Origin: Opisthocomus hoazin
Taxonomy: Eukaryota > Chordata > Aves > Opisthocomiformes > Opisthocomidae
Assembly: GCF_030867145.1 (NCBI RefSeq)
Contig: NC_134439.1
Span: forward strand, 6,919,379 to 6,983,378
Direction: 5' to 3'
Length of the DNA stretch: 64,000 nt
The notes beneath the pieces are model-generated. The model saw only the letters and a program-made list of their open reading frames with translations. It did not search any database and was not told where the DNA came from. This document shows positions 12,690 through 24,590 of the stretch, in pieces (the stretch's first letter is position 1; every line of letters starts with the position of its first letter). Position numbers and translations under genes: made by a program.

Positions 12690-12730
12690 ATTCTGTGATT
12701 CTGTGATTCTGTGATTCTGTGATTCTGTGA
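12690..12730 (+). repeat. CR1 3'-terminal ATTCTGTG tandem repeat
   Basis: Five exact ATTCTGTG units form the end of the CR1 copy. CR1 elements end in such short repeats instead of a poly(A) tail. Confidence 0.95.
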
Positions 12731-14720
12731 AATTGTTGTTTGGGGGGGAAAACAAAAGTAGTTATAGTAGATCAAAAAGATTAGAAAGATAGAACTTTCT
12801 TATCATACTTATGTGCTTTTAAAAATCCTATGACCTCCATTGAGAGACTAGGGTAACAGGAGCAGCAGCAATAATATATTTCAGTGTACTTTGACATTAG
12901 TATTATACTTTTTCCTGGTTTTTTTTTCCCTTAAATTTAAGCAGTATTCTAGTGTGAGATAAAGACAAACTTCCCCTCACCCCCTTTGTGTATTTTATGC
13001 AATAGCATTTCTTCTGAAGGTAGTGAAGGTATTTATGTGGTAAAAATTGGCACTTGTATTCCACTTTCAGTGGACTAGAATATAAAAAACATTGAGCATA
13101 ATTTTTACCCTGAGAAACTTCATGTGACATTAGTGATTCTCAAAATTAAGCATGGAAGTTGTGTCATCTGAGACTGGTACCTGAAACAGTGTAATTAATC
13201 ACCCTTTCTAATTAAATTATTTTCAGTCAATATTCTAGGGTAGTATAATGTAGTTTTGGAATTTCTAAAGCCTATATTGGAATGTGTAAACACGATTTTT
13301 ATTTTCTTTCTTTGACAACATTTTCATTCATGCACTTTTCAGTTATGGTTTGCATTCTATAGCATCCTAAGATCACATAGGCTGGGTTTTTTGCTTGTTC
13401 TGCTTAGATCTCCATTAGCTATGCTGGAAACCCAGTTACCTGCCTTACCTATCAACATTTACCACAGCTTAAATTGAGTGCCATAAATCTCATGGAAGGT
13501 GCTGTTGCGTTAATTTGGCAGAAAATAAACCTCCTTGCGTTCTAATTCTCTTCACCATAGTGAGAGGCTAGGTGTGGCTAGGTTTAAATTATGAATGATA
13601 TCCAATTTACCACTACCAGTCCAGTCGCGTTTAATATGTATATTAAATTACCAGGGTTCTGGATACACTAGTAGCAGTCTGCAGCTCCAGTCCAGTGTTT
13701 GGTCACGTTCAGTGAGAAACTGTGACCACTGGCTACTTAAACAGTGCAGTTTTATTTGTGCAACAGGTATAGAGGTTTTTTGAACTGCTGGTGATAGTGA
13801 CTGTCTGCAGGAAAGCACGTGCATATATGATGTTACTAAGTATAAAAGGTGTGAAAAGTTTATAAATAATACAGCCTGGCTATAAACATTAGGGAGTAAC
13901 TCTCTAGAGAGACTTCTATGATTCCCGAGAAAAGCGCTTAGTTTAAGTCTCACCCAAGGTGTCCAAAGGAGGGGAGAAGCAAGGCTCAGCCCGTCAGCCA
14001 ATCCCGGTTGTCGGAAGCAGTCTGAGGTGGAGTTTCCCTTGACTTGCTCACGGTGTTACCTTCTTCTCTGAAAATCCCCTATTTCCCTGGCTATTTTTAT
14101 ATCCTTTCTACCTTTAAGGTGGAGTTTGAGTGACTGTAGTAATACATACCTTTTATCATGATTGGTGTAAGATTCTCTCACTTCATGTTTAAAGGTAGAG
14201 TTTACAAAAAATTGAGGGCGCAGACTCAAAGGGGAGTGGTTGCACCTCGGAGATGGGTAGTCTTTGGGATGGAGGTGTGTTTTGGTATTAAAATGACACT
14301 AAAACGAGAAAAGTTCATGAGAGGATAGCACTTTGGCAAGGTTTCGAAAAGCTGTTGGCTCAGGGGGCCAGATGAGCTGCTTATCAGTTCTAGAGGACCA
14401 TTTCTTCCCACTTTATCATCACGGAGCATGGCCACAGAATCTTCACTCCGCTCCATCCTCTATGGGATGTTGCAGGGAGTTGCTGTGTTAGTGGATTCCT
14501 CGCATGCCTGCTGCAGCTGTGTCCCATCCTCAGAGCTCCTTTTGATTTTATGCTTTTCCTCAACGGGTGAACGATGCTATGTTTTTCATATAAACCTTAA
14601 TTTTCAGATGTAAAACCTTAATTTTACTAATAATTCCACAGGTGCTTACACCAAGTTGCTAAAATAGGGTTGAGGAGTCTCACATACAGTACAAGCTAGG
14701 AAATGTGAAAGTCACCTGCC
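12731..14720. other. Unassigned intergenic sequence
   Basis: AT-rich, with no supportable gene or recognisable repeat. Confidence 0.45.
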
Positions 14721-14721
14721 T

Positions 14722-14780
14722 TGATTTCAACTGGGATAGAGTTAATTTTCCTTCCAGTAGCTGCTGTGTGAGTTCAGCCA
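14722..14780 (+). mobile_element. Fragment of an avian LTR (fossil), approximate
   Basis: The core CTGGGATAGAGTTAATTTTC followed by CTTCCAGTAGCTG matches the start of a very common bird LTR type, the same type seen inverted near 60600. The sequence beyond about 14780 could be more of the same LTR but is too diverged to assign. The ends are uncertain. Confidence 0.5.
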
Positions 14781-15184
14781 TTTATCAAGACTGTGCTTTT
14801 ATCCAGATAGCTTTTGGCATTAGTGGTCTTCTGGGGGGTAGCTCGGAACTTAGATCAAAAGCATGTTTAACAATATTTCCTCTTCCCTTTGACTGCCTTT
14901 TAAGTGAAAATCATGGCAAAAAGGCCTCCAAGGAAATCAGTGAAGCCTAGACATTTTCTTGGAGCCAAGATTTGAATCACCATTCCTATAACTCTGTAGG
15001 ACTCAAAAATTTTCAGAGGTGGTTACATAATAAAGAATATCGATTAAATAACTGCTGTGGAATGTCTACTTAAATTGGATATATGCAAGTCCAGTATGGA
15101 GAGGGTGCTTGGAGGAGATGATAGAAGATGTTCTTTCTTTCCTTACTTTTTCCTTCTTGCATGTTCCAGGTCTTCAAGTTCATC

Positions 15185-16142
15185 ATGATACAGGAAAATC
15201 ATACCCGCATATATGAGTTCGTCCTCTTGGGATTCCCTACCGTCATAGATCTGCAGGCTCTATTGTTTGTAAGTTTCTTCATTCTGTATTTGTTAACTGT
15301 CCTTGAAAACATCGTCTTCATCACTTTAATCAGAAGAAACCACCAACTCCACAAGCCCATGTACTTTTTCTTAGCCTATCTGTCTTTCCTAGAGGCCTGG
15401 AACATCTCAGTCACTGTTCCCAAATTGCTGGTCAACTTTCTGATGAAGAATAAGAGCATCTCCTTCACAGGTTATATGCCCAGCTCTTCTTCTTTATTGC
15501 CCTGGTCTGTACTGAATTGTCCTCCTGGCTGCCATTGCCTATAACCGCTCTGTGGCTGTCTGCAACCCACTGAGCTACGCAGTCATCATGAACCACAGAG
15601 TCTGTATGCAGCCAGCCATGGGCTCTTGGCTAGTTGGCTTTCTGACATCTCTGCTAAAGGTCATCTTCTTTTTCCGGCTCTCTTTCTGTGGCTCAAATGT
15701 CATCAACCACTTCTACTGTGACATCAGCCCTTTGCTCAATCTCTCTTGTACTGAGCAATAAGCTGTAGAGATGTTTGACTTTGTCTTTGCCTTGTTTATT
15801 CTGTTGATCCCCCTCTCTGTCATCATAATTTCTTACATGTGCATAATTAACACCATTTTGTGCATTCCCATCGTCCAGAACGGAAAGCAAGCCTTCTCCA
15901 CCTGTATTTCTCACCTGACTGTGGTCATCATCTTCTTCTCAGCCACCATCTTCATGTATGCCCGACACAGGAGTTTAAACTCCTTGGATATCAACAAACT
16001 GATTTCCATAATTTATACTATAGTCACTCCAATGATAAATCCATTAATTTATTGCCTGAGGAACCAGGAGGTAGAAGACACTTTTTGGAAGGTTTTGTGT
16101 GGCATGGGTGCTGCCTCCAGAGTCTCTGGGTCTGATCACTAG
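15185..16142 (+). pseudogene. Olfactory receptor pseudogene, family 6-like
   Basis: The start is MIQENHTRIYEFVLLGFP, with an N-terminal NHT glycosylation site, and all seven membrane segments can be followed. Hallmarks include PMYFFLAYLSFLEAW in segment 2, [16 protein letters not shown] in loop 2, KQAFSTC before segment 6 and [12 protein letters not shown] in segment 7. Three lesions were seen: a lost base near 15479 (ATGCCCAG where ATG-NCC-CAG is expected), a lost base near 15517 (TT where a TGT cysteine codon is expected) and an in-frame TAA at 15759-15761. The segment 3 motif is also altered, to [10 protein letters not shown] in place of [10 protein letters not shown]. The 15185 ATG is chosen because it gives the usual short N-terminus. 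It is non-functional as read and close in sequence to the intact gene at 22378-23346. Confidence 0.94.
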
Positions 16143-16929
16143 TACAATACCTGGAAGATAATCTTCCAGCTGAATTTGTCTGAATCCTATGGATGTCTAA
16201 TAAGACTTTTACTTTCACAGGAATTAAAATTATGGTTTTATATAGACATTAGTGGTTAAAGATTGCTTTTCCTGAGCCAGTCTGTATGTTAAGCTAAAAG
16301 CAATGAATGCTAACACTGTGTGAATGTAAAAGAAGGTGTTTTTACTGAATACCTCACACATCATTCCTGACCAATAGAGAAGGCAATAAACGTCATCGCC
16401 TTCTCTTCATGTATATTTTTTGGTCTGCATAAACGAACACAATTGCATTCTGACCTGGACATAACTGAATATAAAACTTGGATTCAAAGAACTTGAGGCA
16501 CCAAATAAATAGTTATGTTAACTTTCTTCACAGGGATTAAGATGGGAACTTCAGTAATTCAGATAATGTCATTCATTTTATGTAGGTGTCATAGGAGAAC
16601 ATGAGCCACCACTGAGAAGTTCCTTCTCTTCATTAAGTTCAAATAGAACTTTGGGAAGTAGCTGAGATTTACAGAACAAACCTTTATTTTTGGGGAAGAG
16701 AGTTAATTCACACAGTTTAATTTCCATTTTAAATGCTAAAAGAGCCTCCTGATTTTCAAGTGTAATTTTCTTCTGCTCCTTCTATATTACATGAGGAAAT
16801 ACAAGCACGAAGAGAAGAATCAATTGCCTAAACATAGGCATCCAATAGCATTTCTGATGCCATATGGTATCCACACAGATGTTGCAAATTTGACACTCGG
16901 TCTGTAGGAGATTGAGCTGTTTCTAAAGT
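16143..16929. other. Unassigned spacer downstream of the OR pseudogene
   Basis: No gene is seen. A motif near 16820-16850 (CAATTGCCTAAACATAGGCATCC) resembles stretches near other OR loci; see the finding on OR-flank repeats. Confidence 0.45.
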
Positions 16930-17110
16930 AACATTCAGAAGGAGAGGGACAAGAACTTTAAGCAATTCAACAAACACAGATGCAAAATCTTGCACCTGGG
17001 AAAGAATTACCCAATACTTCAGTATAAGCTGGGCACCCACTGACTAGGCAACAGCTATACAGAACAGGACCTGGAGGTCCTTACGTTGTCCATGCACTTA
17101 CACTGTTCTA
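16930..17110 (+). mobile_element. Ancient CR1 ORF2 fragment
   Basis: Bases around 16960-17090 correspond to the CR1 reverse transcriptase downstream region: AATTCAACAAACACAGATGC, then CTTGCACCTGGGAAAGAATTAC, then AACAGGACCTGGAGGTCCTT. Intact copies have [15 protein letters not shown], then an ERDLGVL segment. Several stops and shifts show great age, and no 3' end is attached. Confidence 0.72.
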
Positions 17111-17708
17111 AAGATGTCTTCTTCATAAGATGCCCTTAGATGTCTAAGCATGCACATAAAGCTTTGGCCAGCAGTTAGAGGTAAACCAACATACCTTAAC
17201 ACGTCAGATGTCACTAGATTCTAATATATTGGCAAATTAAATCAAACTGTATATCCTAACAGCCAAATAACTTCTATAATTCCAACTCACCTAAGTGCTA
17301 ATCTTCCATTTAATCTCACTGTATGAATATTATTTTAATCTTATGCGTTTGTCTTAAGTAAGATATCCAACTCATAAAAAAACATCTCCAAAGTGGTTTT
17401 ATAGACAGTTCACTCCAAGGACTCCTTCCACTTGGCAGTATGGATAGACCAGATCAGTTTTTGTACGCTTTGTAGTACTTTTATCAGCAGGTCTTTGATC
17501 CTCAAATTCTATTCTGCCATGCCCTGGGACATATAACATTTAACGTCCATGTTATTCGGCAAAAAGACACTGAGCTCACCTGCAGTACAGTCCCCATATT
17601 TTGGGGGGATATATGGAATTGAAAAATTGCCTGACAAGCATATTTATTTTAACAGACATTTACATGAGGAAGATAAATGAAATAGGTTATTTTAGAATCT
17701 CCGTAATC
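17111..17708. other. Unassigned sequence
   Basis: No gene or repeat recognised. Confidence 0.4.
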
Positions 17709-18210
17709 ACACAGAATCACAGAATCACAGAATAGTAGGGGTTGGAAGGGACCTCTGTGGGTCATCTAGTCCAAACCTCCTGCCGAAGCAGAGTGACCTA
17801 CAGCAGGCTGCACAGGACCTTGTCCAGGTGGGTCTTGAAGATCTCCAGAGAAGGAGACTCCACAACCTCCCTGGGCAGCCTGTTCCAGTGCTCCGTCACC
17901 CTCAGAGGGAGGAAGTTCTTCCTCATGTTCAGACGGAACTTCCTGTGCCTCAGTTTGTGCCCATTGCCCCTTGTCCTGTCACTGGGCACCACTGAAAAGA
18001 GCTTAGCCCCATCCTCCTGACACCCACCCTTCAGATATTTATAAGCATTTATTAGGTCCCCTCACAGCCTTCTCCAGGCTGAACAAGCCCAGCTCCCTCA
18101 ACCTCTCCTTGTAGGGGAGAAGTTCCAGTCCCCTCATCATCCTTGTAGCCCTCCGCTGGACTCTCTCCAGTAGCTCTTCATCTTTCTTGAACTGGGGAGT
18201 CCAGAACTGA
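17709..18210 (-). mobile_element. CR1 LINE, 3' end fragment
   Basis: Read on the plus strand this opens with CACAGAATCACAGAAT units and the GGTTGGAAGGGACCTCTGTG block. It then continues antisense through the ORF2 C-terminus, with a 64-codon minus-strand frame ending in VLCSLL, to about AACTGGGGAGTCCAGAACTG. It is 5'-truncated and belongs to the same CR1 type as the copies at 540, 9765 and 60805. Confidence 0.95.
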
Positions 18211-18825
18211 AATTGAATAATATCATTTAGATCTAGGGGTGGGTTTAGCTATTACACCTAATCTGTAAAGATCTATTTACAAATTCAGCTACTTCAGCAC
18301 TGGCAGTTAGTATAATCTGAGGTCATTAAAATAGTAAACATACCTTCATGGGTTGACAGATTGGACACAGGACTTACTGGAAACATATAACTTCTGGAAA
18401 CCCTACTGAAAAGTACATAAAATACCACAAAATCTGAAATTAAACAGCTCTCTGTAGATAACTGAACATCTCCTAAGGACCAACATTTCAATTAGGGTCA
18501 TAACACTTAGCTCTAGTTTTTTATTTAGGTGAAAAAGCTGGATCCAGACTGTCATTCAAAATGTTCAATGGTCTTTCTCATAACTTCCAGCTGCTACTCC
18601 AGATGGGAAGAGATCTGCTATAATGCTTGTGTCATACCTGTTAGCCTTGTTTCAACATTCCATATATCTGAGGCCATTACACGGCATTGGAAGCTCAACA
18701 GTATGTAGCTGAAATGAGAAACTAGTCAGGGCACTCAGTAGACTCTAGAGATCTATTCAGCTGAGTAAATGTACACATACATGGTAGGGTGATCTGTGTA
18801 GCTGTCTAAACTCCTAAGTATAGAC
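18211..18825. other. Unassigned spacer with an OR-flank-like repeat
   Basis: No gene. The stretch 18586-18675 (TTCCAGCTGCTACTCCAGAT, later CTTGTGTCATACCTGTT) resembles two stretches upstream of the OR gene at 47867; see findings. Confidence 0.4.
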
Positions 18826-19010
18826 AGAAAGCATTCTCCACCTGTGTTTCTCACCTGACTGTGGCCATCACCTTCTTAAAGACCATCTTCATGTATGCCT
18901 GAACCAGGAGTAATTTAAACTGTAGTCACTCCAATGGCTAAATCCATTCATTAACCATGAGGAACGAGGATGAAAAAGGCACTTTTATGAAAAAGTCTTG
19001 CTGACTGCCT
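18826..19010 (+). pseudogene. Olfactory receptor relic, segments 6-7 only
   Basis: The stretch AAGCATTCTCCACCTGTGTT then TCTCACCTGACTGTGG encodes the OR signature [12 protein letters not shown]. It is followed by ATCTTCATGTATGCC (IFMYA) and, after an internal loss of about 40 bases, ACTCCAATGGCTAAATCCATTC and ATGAGGAACGAGGATG, the remains of TPMxNP and LRNQEV. Compared with 15881-16110, the order of blocks is the same and CAGGAGT-AATTTAAACT is shared, so it is most simply a decayed copy of that pseudogene's 3' end. No upstream OR sequence is recognisable, and stops and shifts abolish any frame. Confidence 0.85.
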
Positions 19011-22000
19011 CAGATGTGTATGTCTACAGGTGAGATAGTGTCCACCCACAGAGTTTAAATTTGGCATTCCATTATGACAGGGTGAACAACAGGGCTTAGA
19101 GATGGGAATGAGTTGACCTCTCAAGTGACTTTGATCTAACTTACTTGCATATTTTAATTGTCAAATCTGGTCTTTGATAAGACTGAAATATCTACAGTCG
19201 TACACATGCACAAAACCCCCATATTTTTCTTTAAAAGTATGAATCTCATTCTCTCAGTAAGAAAATAGATCTTCATCTCAAATCCAAATAATATATCTGA
19301 TAAATGTCTATTGAATTCTAAGGGAATCTCTGGAATTTAGATTTTAATTTTGAGGAAGAGTTCTGGGCTGTCTACTCTATTATAGGTACAGTAATAATGG
19401 ATGCCTCCAGTTCTCTTCATTGATTACTCTATTTTGTATAGACTGCTTTGTCTGTTGTCTCCTGGGATCCATCTTTGACATTCATCCTGCATGGCTTTAG
19501 CCTGATGGCAGGTAACATTCACATTACAGGGCATCCCAGGCTACATGGACTCCTTGTGATTCTGAGGGATATATTTTCCTTGGTGTTGAATTTGAAAAAC
19601 CCAAATATTGACAGACTTGTACTGAACTTTTCTTAGTTACATTTTTCAGCACAATGTTAGGTGTTGTGTATCCTGTGAAGTAGTATGAAGAAACAAAGAC
19701 TAGTGATACAGTGCTTGAAGAATTTGCAGGCCAAAGAAATCTTGCCTGTACTATCTATAGTAAACAGCAATTAGAGGAAACTAACCATGGACCTACATTT
19801 TGATCTGGACTAAAAGGGAGCTAGTTGGCTCTGCTCCAGCTAAAAGGCAAAGAGCTTATGAACTAAAAAAGAAGCAGGTTCTTAGGCAAAGACATTCCCT
19901 TACATACATGGAAATGCTTATTCATATTTTAGATGTGGTAGGGTAGCCTTCCTTCTCTCCAGAAAGGTTAAGGTCCTCCCAAGGGTCTTAACTGAGATCT
20001 GCCAGACATATACATGTTTGTGAAATAGCCACAAAACTTGAATATGTAGACAAATTAGTTCTATTTGCAGGGTGATATCTTTGTGAAAACGCAGTTAGTT
20101 GATCACGTAGGCGCAGTAACAGATAACTACTCAGGTACAGATTCGTGTTATATAGTTTTGGGTAGCTTCCTGAGGAATCTCTGTCAGCAGCTTGTTCATA
20201 GGAACAATCACTGACAGGTAACTGCAGAACAGTCACCTCCAGAAAATGTTTCATAGCAGCTAAGTCAGGTTATTGTTCTGTTTCATAAACTGCAAGTGCT
20301 ACAGAAAGAACCTCAGAAAGCTATAATTAATCTTCATCTGTTTGCTTCTTGGATACCTCAGTTATACAAAGGCAAAGTAAACACTGAAATCCCATGAGTG
20401 ATTACTTGTATCTTATGCAATCTTATACTGAACTTCTGTTTTAGGAACAGGTAAGAAGTAATCACATCAGTATGTTTTGCAGAACTCCCACCACCTGGGT
20501 CATGTTTTTTCAATTAAATCATGGAGAATGGTTGTCTTTCTTAACCAGTCAATGAACGGGACCACAAGCACTGCTGAAGTGGTGTGAAGGTAAGAGGAGA
20601 AGAAAGCTTTTCACTGCTATTCTTCTTCAGGAATTTTTGTAGGGTAATCACTTCCTTCCAAGGAGGAATTAATCCACTGGCATTTCAACTTCTACAGCGT
20701 ATGTATGAACTGCATTGAGCAACACATCTGGCTTCTGACCTGCTTGTTGACATGCAGCGATAGAGTCAAGGAAGAAAGAACTGGACATGGCTATGGAATG
20801 GTCCATCTGACCGATTTTATAACTTTTCTTCTCAATGAGAGCAGCATTACCTGGAAAGGTCTGTATAGCTATATTCCCTAGTAAGAAGAGAAGCTGAGTA
20901 TATTGTGTCTTAGATAACTAAACGTTAGCTATCTAAATTACAGCAGATGAATTGCAGGTTGTCAGTAGAGTCTTCTGATGTTAAGCTAGCTCAGGTCCTT
21001 AGTTCAGTTCAAGTGACAGAGAAATGTAAGCATTGTATTTGGCTTAGTAGAACCAATATCACTCTCTTGTAATTGCTTATTTAGAGATTTGACTGATGTG
21101 TAAGATGAACAACTTGAATTTTGAAGCAGTCGGATATCCCTGGTTTTATAGGTAGAACTAATACTGACCAGGTCAGGATGTGCTGAATACACTTACTATG
21201 GAGACAAATTGGTTAATAATGTATTTTGTGCTAAGAGAAACAGACAAAATTTTTGAGATTCTCCTTAGATCTGTGGAATTTCTCATGGTAGTAAAAGCTA
21301 ACAGTAATATGGTTATAAAATTCAATGAGTTTGAATGTTACAAGTCTTCAGTCATGGTTTATATGACCACTTCTGAAGCTATAAAAAGTTTTCAATGAAC
21401 AATATCTGCACTGGTGTTTCAGTGTCAATGAACTGCTTTATGAAGATGAATGTTTGAATGTTCTTCCATCACTGAAAACATAGTTTATTATATGCTTTTC
21501 TCTAATAATTCTGAGGAGGGGGAAGAGGCGGTTTATTTCTTTGCTTTTAACGTGAAATAAAGTATTACTCTAGTAGAACTTTGAAACAAGATGAAAAAGC
21601 ATTTCTCAGATTAGAGGATGATAAGGTTAAACAAGAAGAATGTGCATTTTCCAGTTTGAGAGGTCTTCTTTCTTTTCAATTTGGACCTGTAGAAATTGAG
21701 AATTATATATGAAAATTAGCTCGTCAATTTTTTAAAAAAGGTGGCTAGATAGAGAAATTGATAAAAAGAGGGGATAAGAGGGGAAGAGACACACACAGAG
21801 AAATACATTCCTCAAAAACACAATTCACCTTCCCTGAGAGCTTTATTTAGAATAACACATATTGCTTTCTGGAAATACCTATTTCTTTCAGTGAATATCT
21901 TGAGGCTTTCTATGCTGGGAAAATGTAGAGGGGACCAAGCTCTACTCCACAGACAGTGTAGGAATGGCTTGGCTTTGCAGAACTAAGCCCAATCGCCTAA

Positions 22001-22329
22001 GTCATGCAGATGCATCCTGGATATCCAGTATCCCCTGCAAGTTAAAGAGAACTGGGCATCCAGCTGTCATATCGGCATTCAACATCCATGGATTTCAGTA
22101 ATAATCTAGGCCACTAATTATGAACCAGATATCAAAATAGCATATTGAATTTGTTCTTATATCTTTAAAATGGTATATGATCTGAATGTAACAATGTTCT
22201 TCCTTCTCTCACCTTATGTTGTTCTATTTTTATCATTATTATTCTTCCTTTTTTCTTTTCAACTTGCCATTTTTTCTTTTCTTCCTCTGCAGTTCTTCTC
22301 ACTATTTCTTTGATTTTAAAAATATTCCA
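19011..22329. other. Unassigned intergenic sequence
   Basis: About 3.3 kb with no supportable gene. The part near 21985-22060 (CGCCTAAGTCATGCAGATGC, GGATATCCAGTATCC, CATCCAGCTGTCAT) has words shared with other OR flanks. Non-coding 5' exons of the OR gene at 22378 could lie here but cannot be identified. Confidence 0.4.
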
Positions 22330-22368
22330 TATTTTTTTTCTTTTATTGTCATTACTTTTTCTCTGAAG
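22330..22368 (+). promoter_or_regulatory. Probable 3' splice site ahead of the OR coding exon
   Basis: A long T/C tract (TTTTTTTTCTTTTATTGTC, then TTTTTCTCTGAAG) ends in AG at 22367-22368, ten bases before the ATG at 22378. OR coding exons normally follow an intron in the 5' UTR, so this is the likely acceptor. It also argues against the longer in-frame N-terminus that opens at 22216, which is encoded by the pyrimidine tract itself. Confidence 0.6.
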
Positions 22369-22377
22369 CTTGATGCC

Positions 22378-23346
22378 ATGAAGCAGAAAAACAGCACAGA
22401 ATTCCAGGAATTTATCCTCTTGGGATTTCCAACTATCATGGAACTTCAGATGTTGCTCTTTGTGATATTCCTGGTGGCATACGTGCTGACAATATTGGAA
22501 AATATACTGATAATTGTCTTGATAAAGATCAACCATCAGCTTCACAAGCCCATGTATTTCTTTCTCAGCAACCTCTCCTTCCTGGAAGCTTGGTACGTCT
22601 CAGTCACTGTCCCCAAACTTCTAGTGAATTTTCTTGTTCTAAGCAAGAATATATCTTTTGGAGGCTGTATGGTCCAGCTTTACTTCTTCAGCTCCCTTAT
22701 TTGTACCGAATGTGTCCTCCTTGCGGTCATGGCTTATGATCGTTATGTGGCCATTTGCAATCCCCTGCGCTATCCTGTCATTATGAACCACCAGCTCTGC
22801 ATGCAACTAGCCGCCTGCTCCTGGCTCATTGGCTTCTTGGCCTCCATGCTGAAAGTATTTTTCATCTCTCAGCTGTCTTTTTGTGGCTCCAATGTCATCA
22901 ACCACTTCTTCTGTGACATCAGCCCCTTGCTGAACATATCATGTGCTGACATGACAATGGCTGAAATAGTGGATTTCATCCTTGCCTTGCTTATCTTGCT
23001 GGTTCCCCTCTCTGTCACGATTATCTCCTATATATGCGTCATCAGCACCGTCCTGCATATCCCCACAGTCCAGGGCAGGAAGAAAGCCTTCTCCACCTGT
23101 GTTTCTCACCTCACTGTAGTCATTATCTTCTTTTCAGCCACCCTGTTCATGTATGCCCGGCCTAAGAGAATCCACCCTTTTGACTTAAACAAGCTGGTGT
23201 CAATTGCGTACACTATTTTAACTCCCATGCTTAACCCCTTCATTTACTGTCTGAGGAATCAGGAGGTTAAAGGGGCTTTGAAAAAAATCTTCAGTGTTAG
23301 ACAGACTGTCCCCAAGGTCTCTCAATCCATTTCTGTCCACTTTTAA
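22378..23346 (+). CDS. Olfactory receptor, class II, family 6-like (intact)
   Basis: A seven-segment G-protein-coupled receptor that would bind odorants in the ciliary membrane of olfactory neurons and signal through Golf. The 322-residue protein starts [18 protein letters not shown], with a glycosylation site at N5. Landmarks are [16 protein letters not shown] at 58-73, [10 protein letters not shown] at 118-127, the loop cysteines C97, C169, C179 and C189, SY at 217-218, [13 protein letters not shown] at 236-248 and NPFIY at 286-290 followed by CLRNQEV. Length and spacing are normal for an OR and no lesion is seen. The frame is open for 54 more codons upstream, but those encode a low-complexity F/S/Y-rich stretch that overlaps a splice-acceptor-like tract, so Met at 22378 is preferred. 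Family 6 (OR6B-like) is my reading of the motifs and was not searched. Confidence 0.95.
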   Translation: MKQKNSTEFQEFILLGFPTIMELQMLLFVIFLVAYVLTILENILIIVLIKINHQLHKPMYFFLSNLSFLEAWYVSVTVPKLLVNFLVLSKNISFGGCMVQLYFFSSLICTECVLLAVMAYDRYVAICNPLRYPVIMNHQLCMQLAACSWLIGFLASMLKVFFISQLSFCGSNVINHFFCDISPLLNISCADMTMAEIVDFILALLILLVPLSVTIISYICVISTVLHIPTVQGRKKAFSTCVSHLTVVIIFFSATLFMYARPKRIHPFDLNKLVSIAYTILTPMLNPFIYCLRNQEVKGALKKIFSVRQTVPKVSQSISVHF

Positions 23347-23384
23347 TATAGTTCCTTATAGACAGCGTGTAAGTATGAGAGTTG

Positions 23385-23541
23385 GAAGAAAAGGTTTTAA
23401 GATTTAGGTTGCCTGTAGTCAGAACTGTAATCATCATAATTAGGGTGGTGAAACACTGGCACAGGTTGCCCAGAGAGGTGACAGATGCCCCATCCCTGGA
23501 AACATGACCCTCCCAACCCAAACTATTCTATGATTCTATGA
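23385..23541 (+). mobile_element. CR1 LINE, short 3' end of an older subfamily
   Basis: GGTGGTGAAACACTGGCACA, then GGTTGCCCAGAGAGG, and a terminal ATTCTATGATTCTATGA mark a CR1 3' end of the ATTCTATG type. It starts about 40 bases after the OR stop codon, so it may lie in that gene's 3' UTR. Confidence 0.85.
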
Positions 23542-24590
23542 TAATGCTTGTAACTCAAGAAGTGGGGGCATATATATGACCACTTATCCTCAACAAGAAA
23601 TCACCTTTCTACCTATTACCTTCAAATTATCTTTATTCTCTGACGAATGTTTATGCACAATGAAGTTATTGGTTTGACTGACAGAAACTTCAGGGAACAA
23701 AATGACATGTCTAGGATATCATACATCGATGGCTTTGAGAACACACTTGAAATGTTCTGTTAGCAGCATGTGATCCCATTCCAGGCAATATCTGACAGCT
23801 AAGGTGACATGTGTGTGCCGAACTATAGGTATGTTTAAAAGACCTTGGATATTCTGCTCGACCTACAAATGTGATGCTACAAGAAAGAATCTCTTCTGTA
23901 GTTGCTGTATCATACCTGCCTGTCCAAAAGGGGAGGTCTTGTCTCAGGCACTCCACAGTATTTCATATTCTACAAGAAGCATGTACTTAGGAACCTGACT
24001 CAATCTCCCTGGAAGAGAGTAAGAGCAGAAGGAAAGAAAGTGTTCACAGTGGAATGGGAGAAGCCCAGCTTCTTAAGGAAGGTTGAAATAAATGCTCTAA
24101 ATAAATTGAGGACTTTAAATCCTTGTCACTGGAAATAAAACAACTTTTTTTCCATTTTGTAGGACATTTTCGTTAATTTGTGTTCTTATAGATCCTGCTG
24201 AAGTCACTGTGTATTAGTTTGAATATGAATGAACATGCAGTTTTTTGGAAATTTTGTGTATTTTAGGAGTCAGTGGCTGCATCTCTGCTGCCCTTGTCAA
24301 CATCTGCACCACTAAATTAATTTACTCTAGGGAGTGATCTATGGTCATTTTGCTAAACATCACAGGGTCAGATGCTGAGAACATTCATGGCTAAGCCCTT
24401 TGTGACCAGTCTGCTATGCCAATGAGCAATCCCTTGATTGTGACCAAAGGCTTTTGCATCTATTCACCCAGATCTTCTGCCAGTGTGTTCTGTATGCTGT
24501 TCACTGCTGCTTCCCTGTTCCACAACAGCAATGCGATCTTCCAGGTTTCCCTCATCAATTGTAATATACGCTGCTTTTAAGAACTCCTTT
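23542..24590. other. Unassigned intergenic sequence
   Basis: No gene or repeat recognised. Confidence 0.4.

Larger units (their letters stand above)
9765..12730 (+). mobile_element. CR1 LINE, nearly complete ORF2 copy
   Basis: The copy begins at the ORF1-ORF2 spacer (TAGGTTCGAAGG) and runs without interruption to the 3' UTR block and five ATTCTGTG units. It is 5'-truncated with respect to ORF1 but holds a complete ORF2. By eye it differs only slightly from the copy at 60805-63765, so it is young on the scale of this window. It is joined head-to-tail to the CR1 piece just upstream, sharing AACT at the join. Confidence 0.96.
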
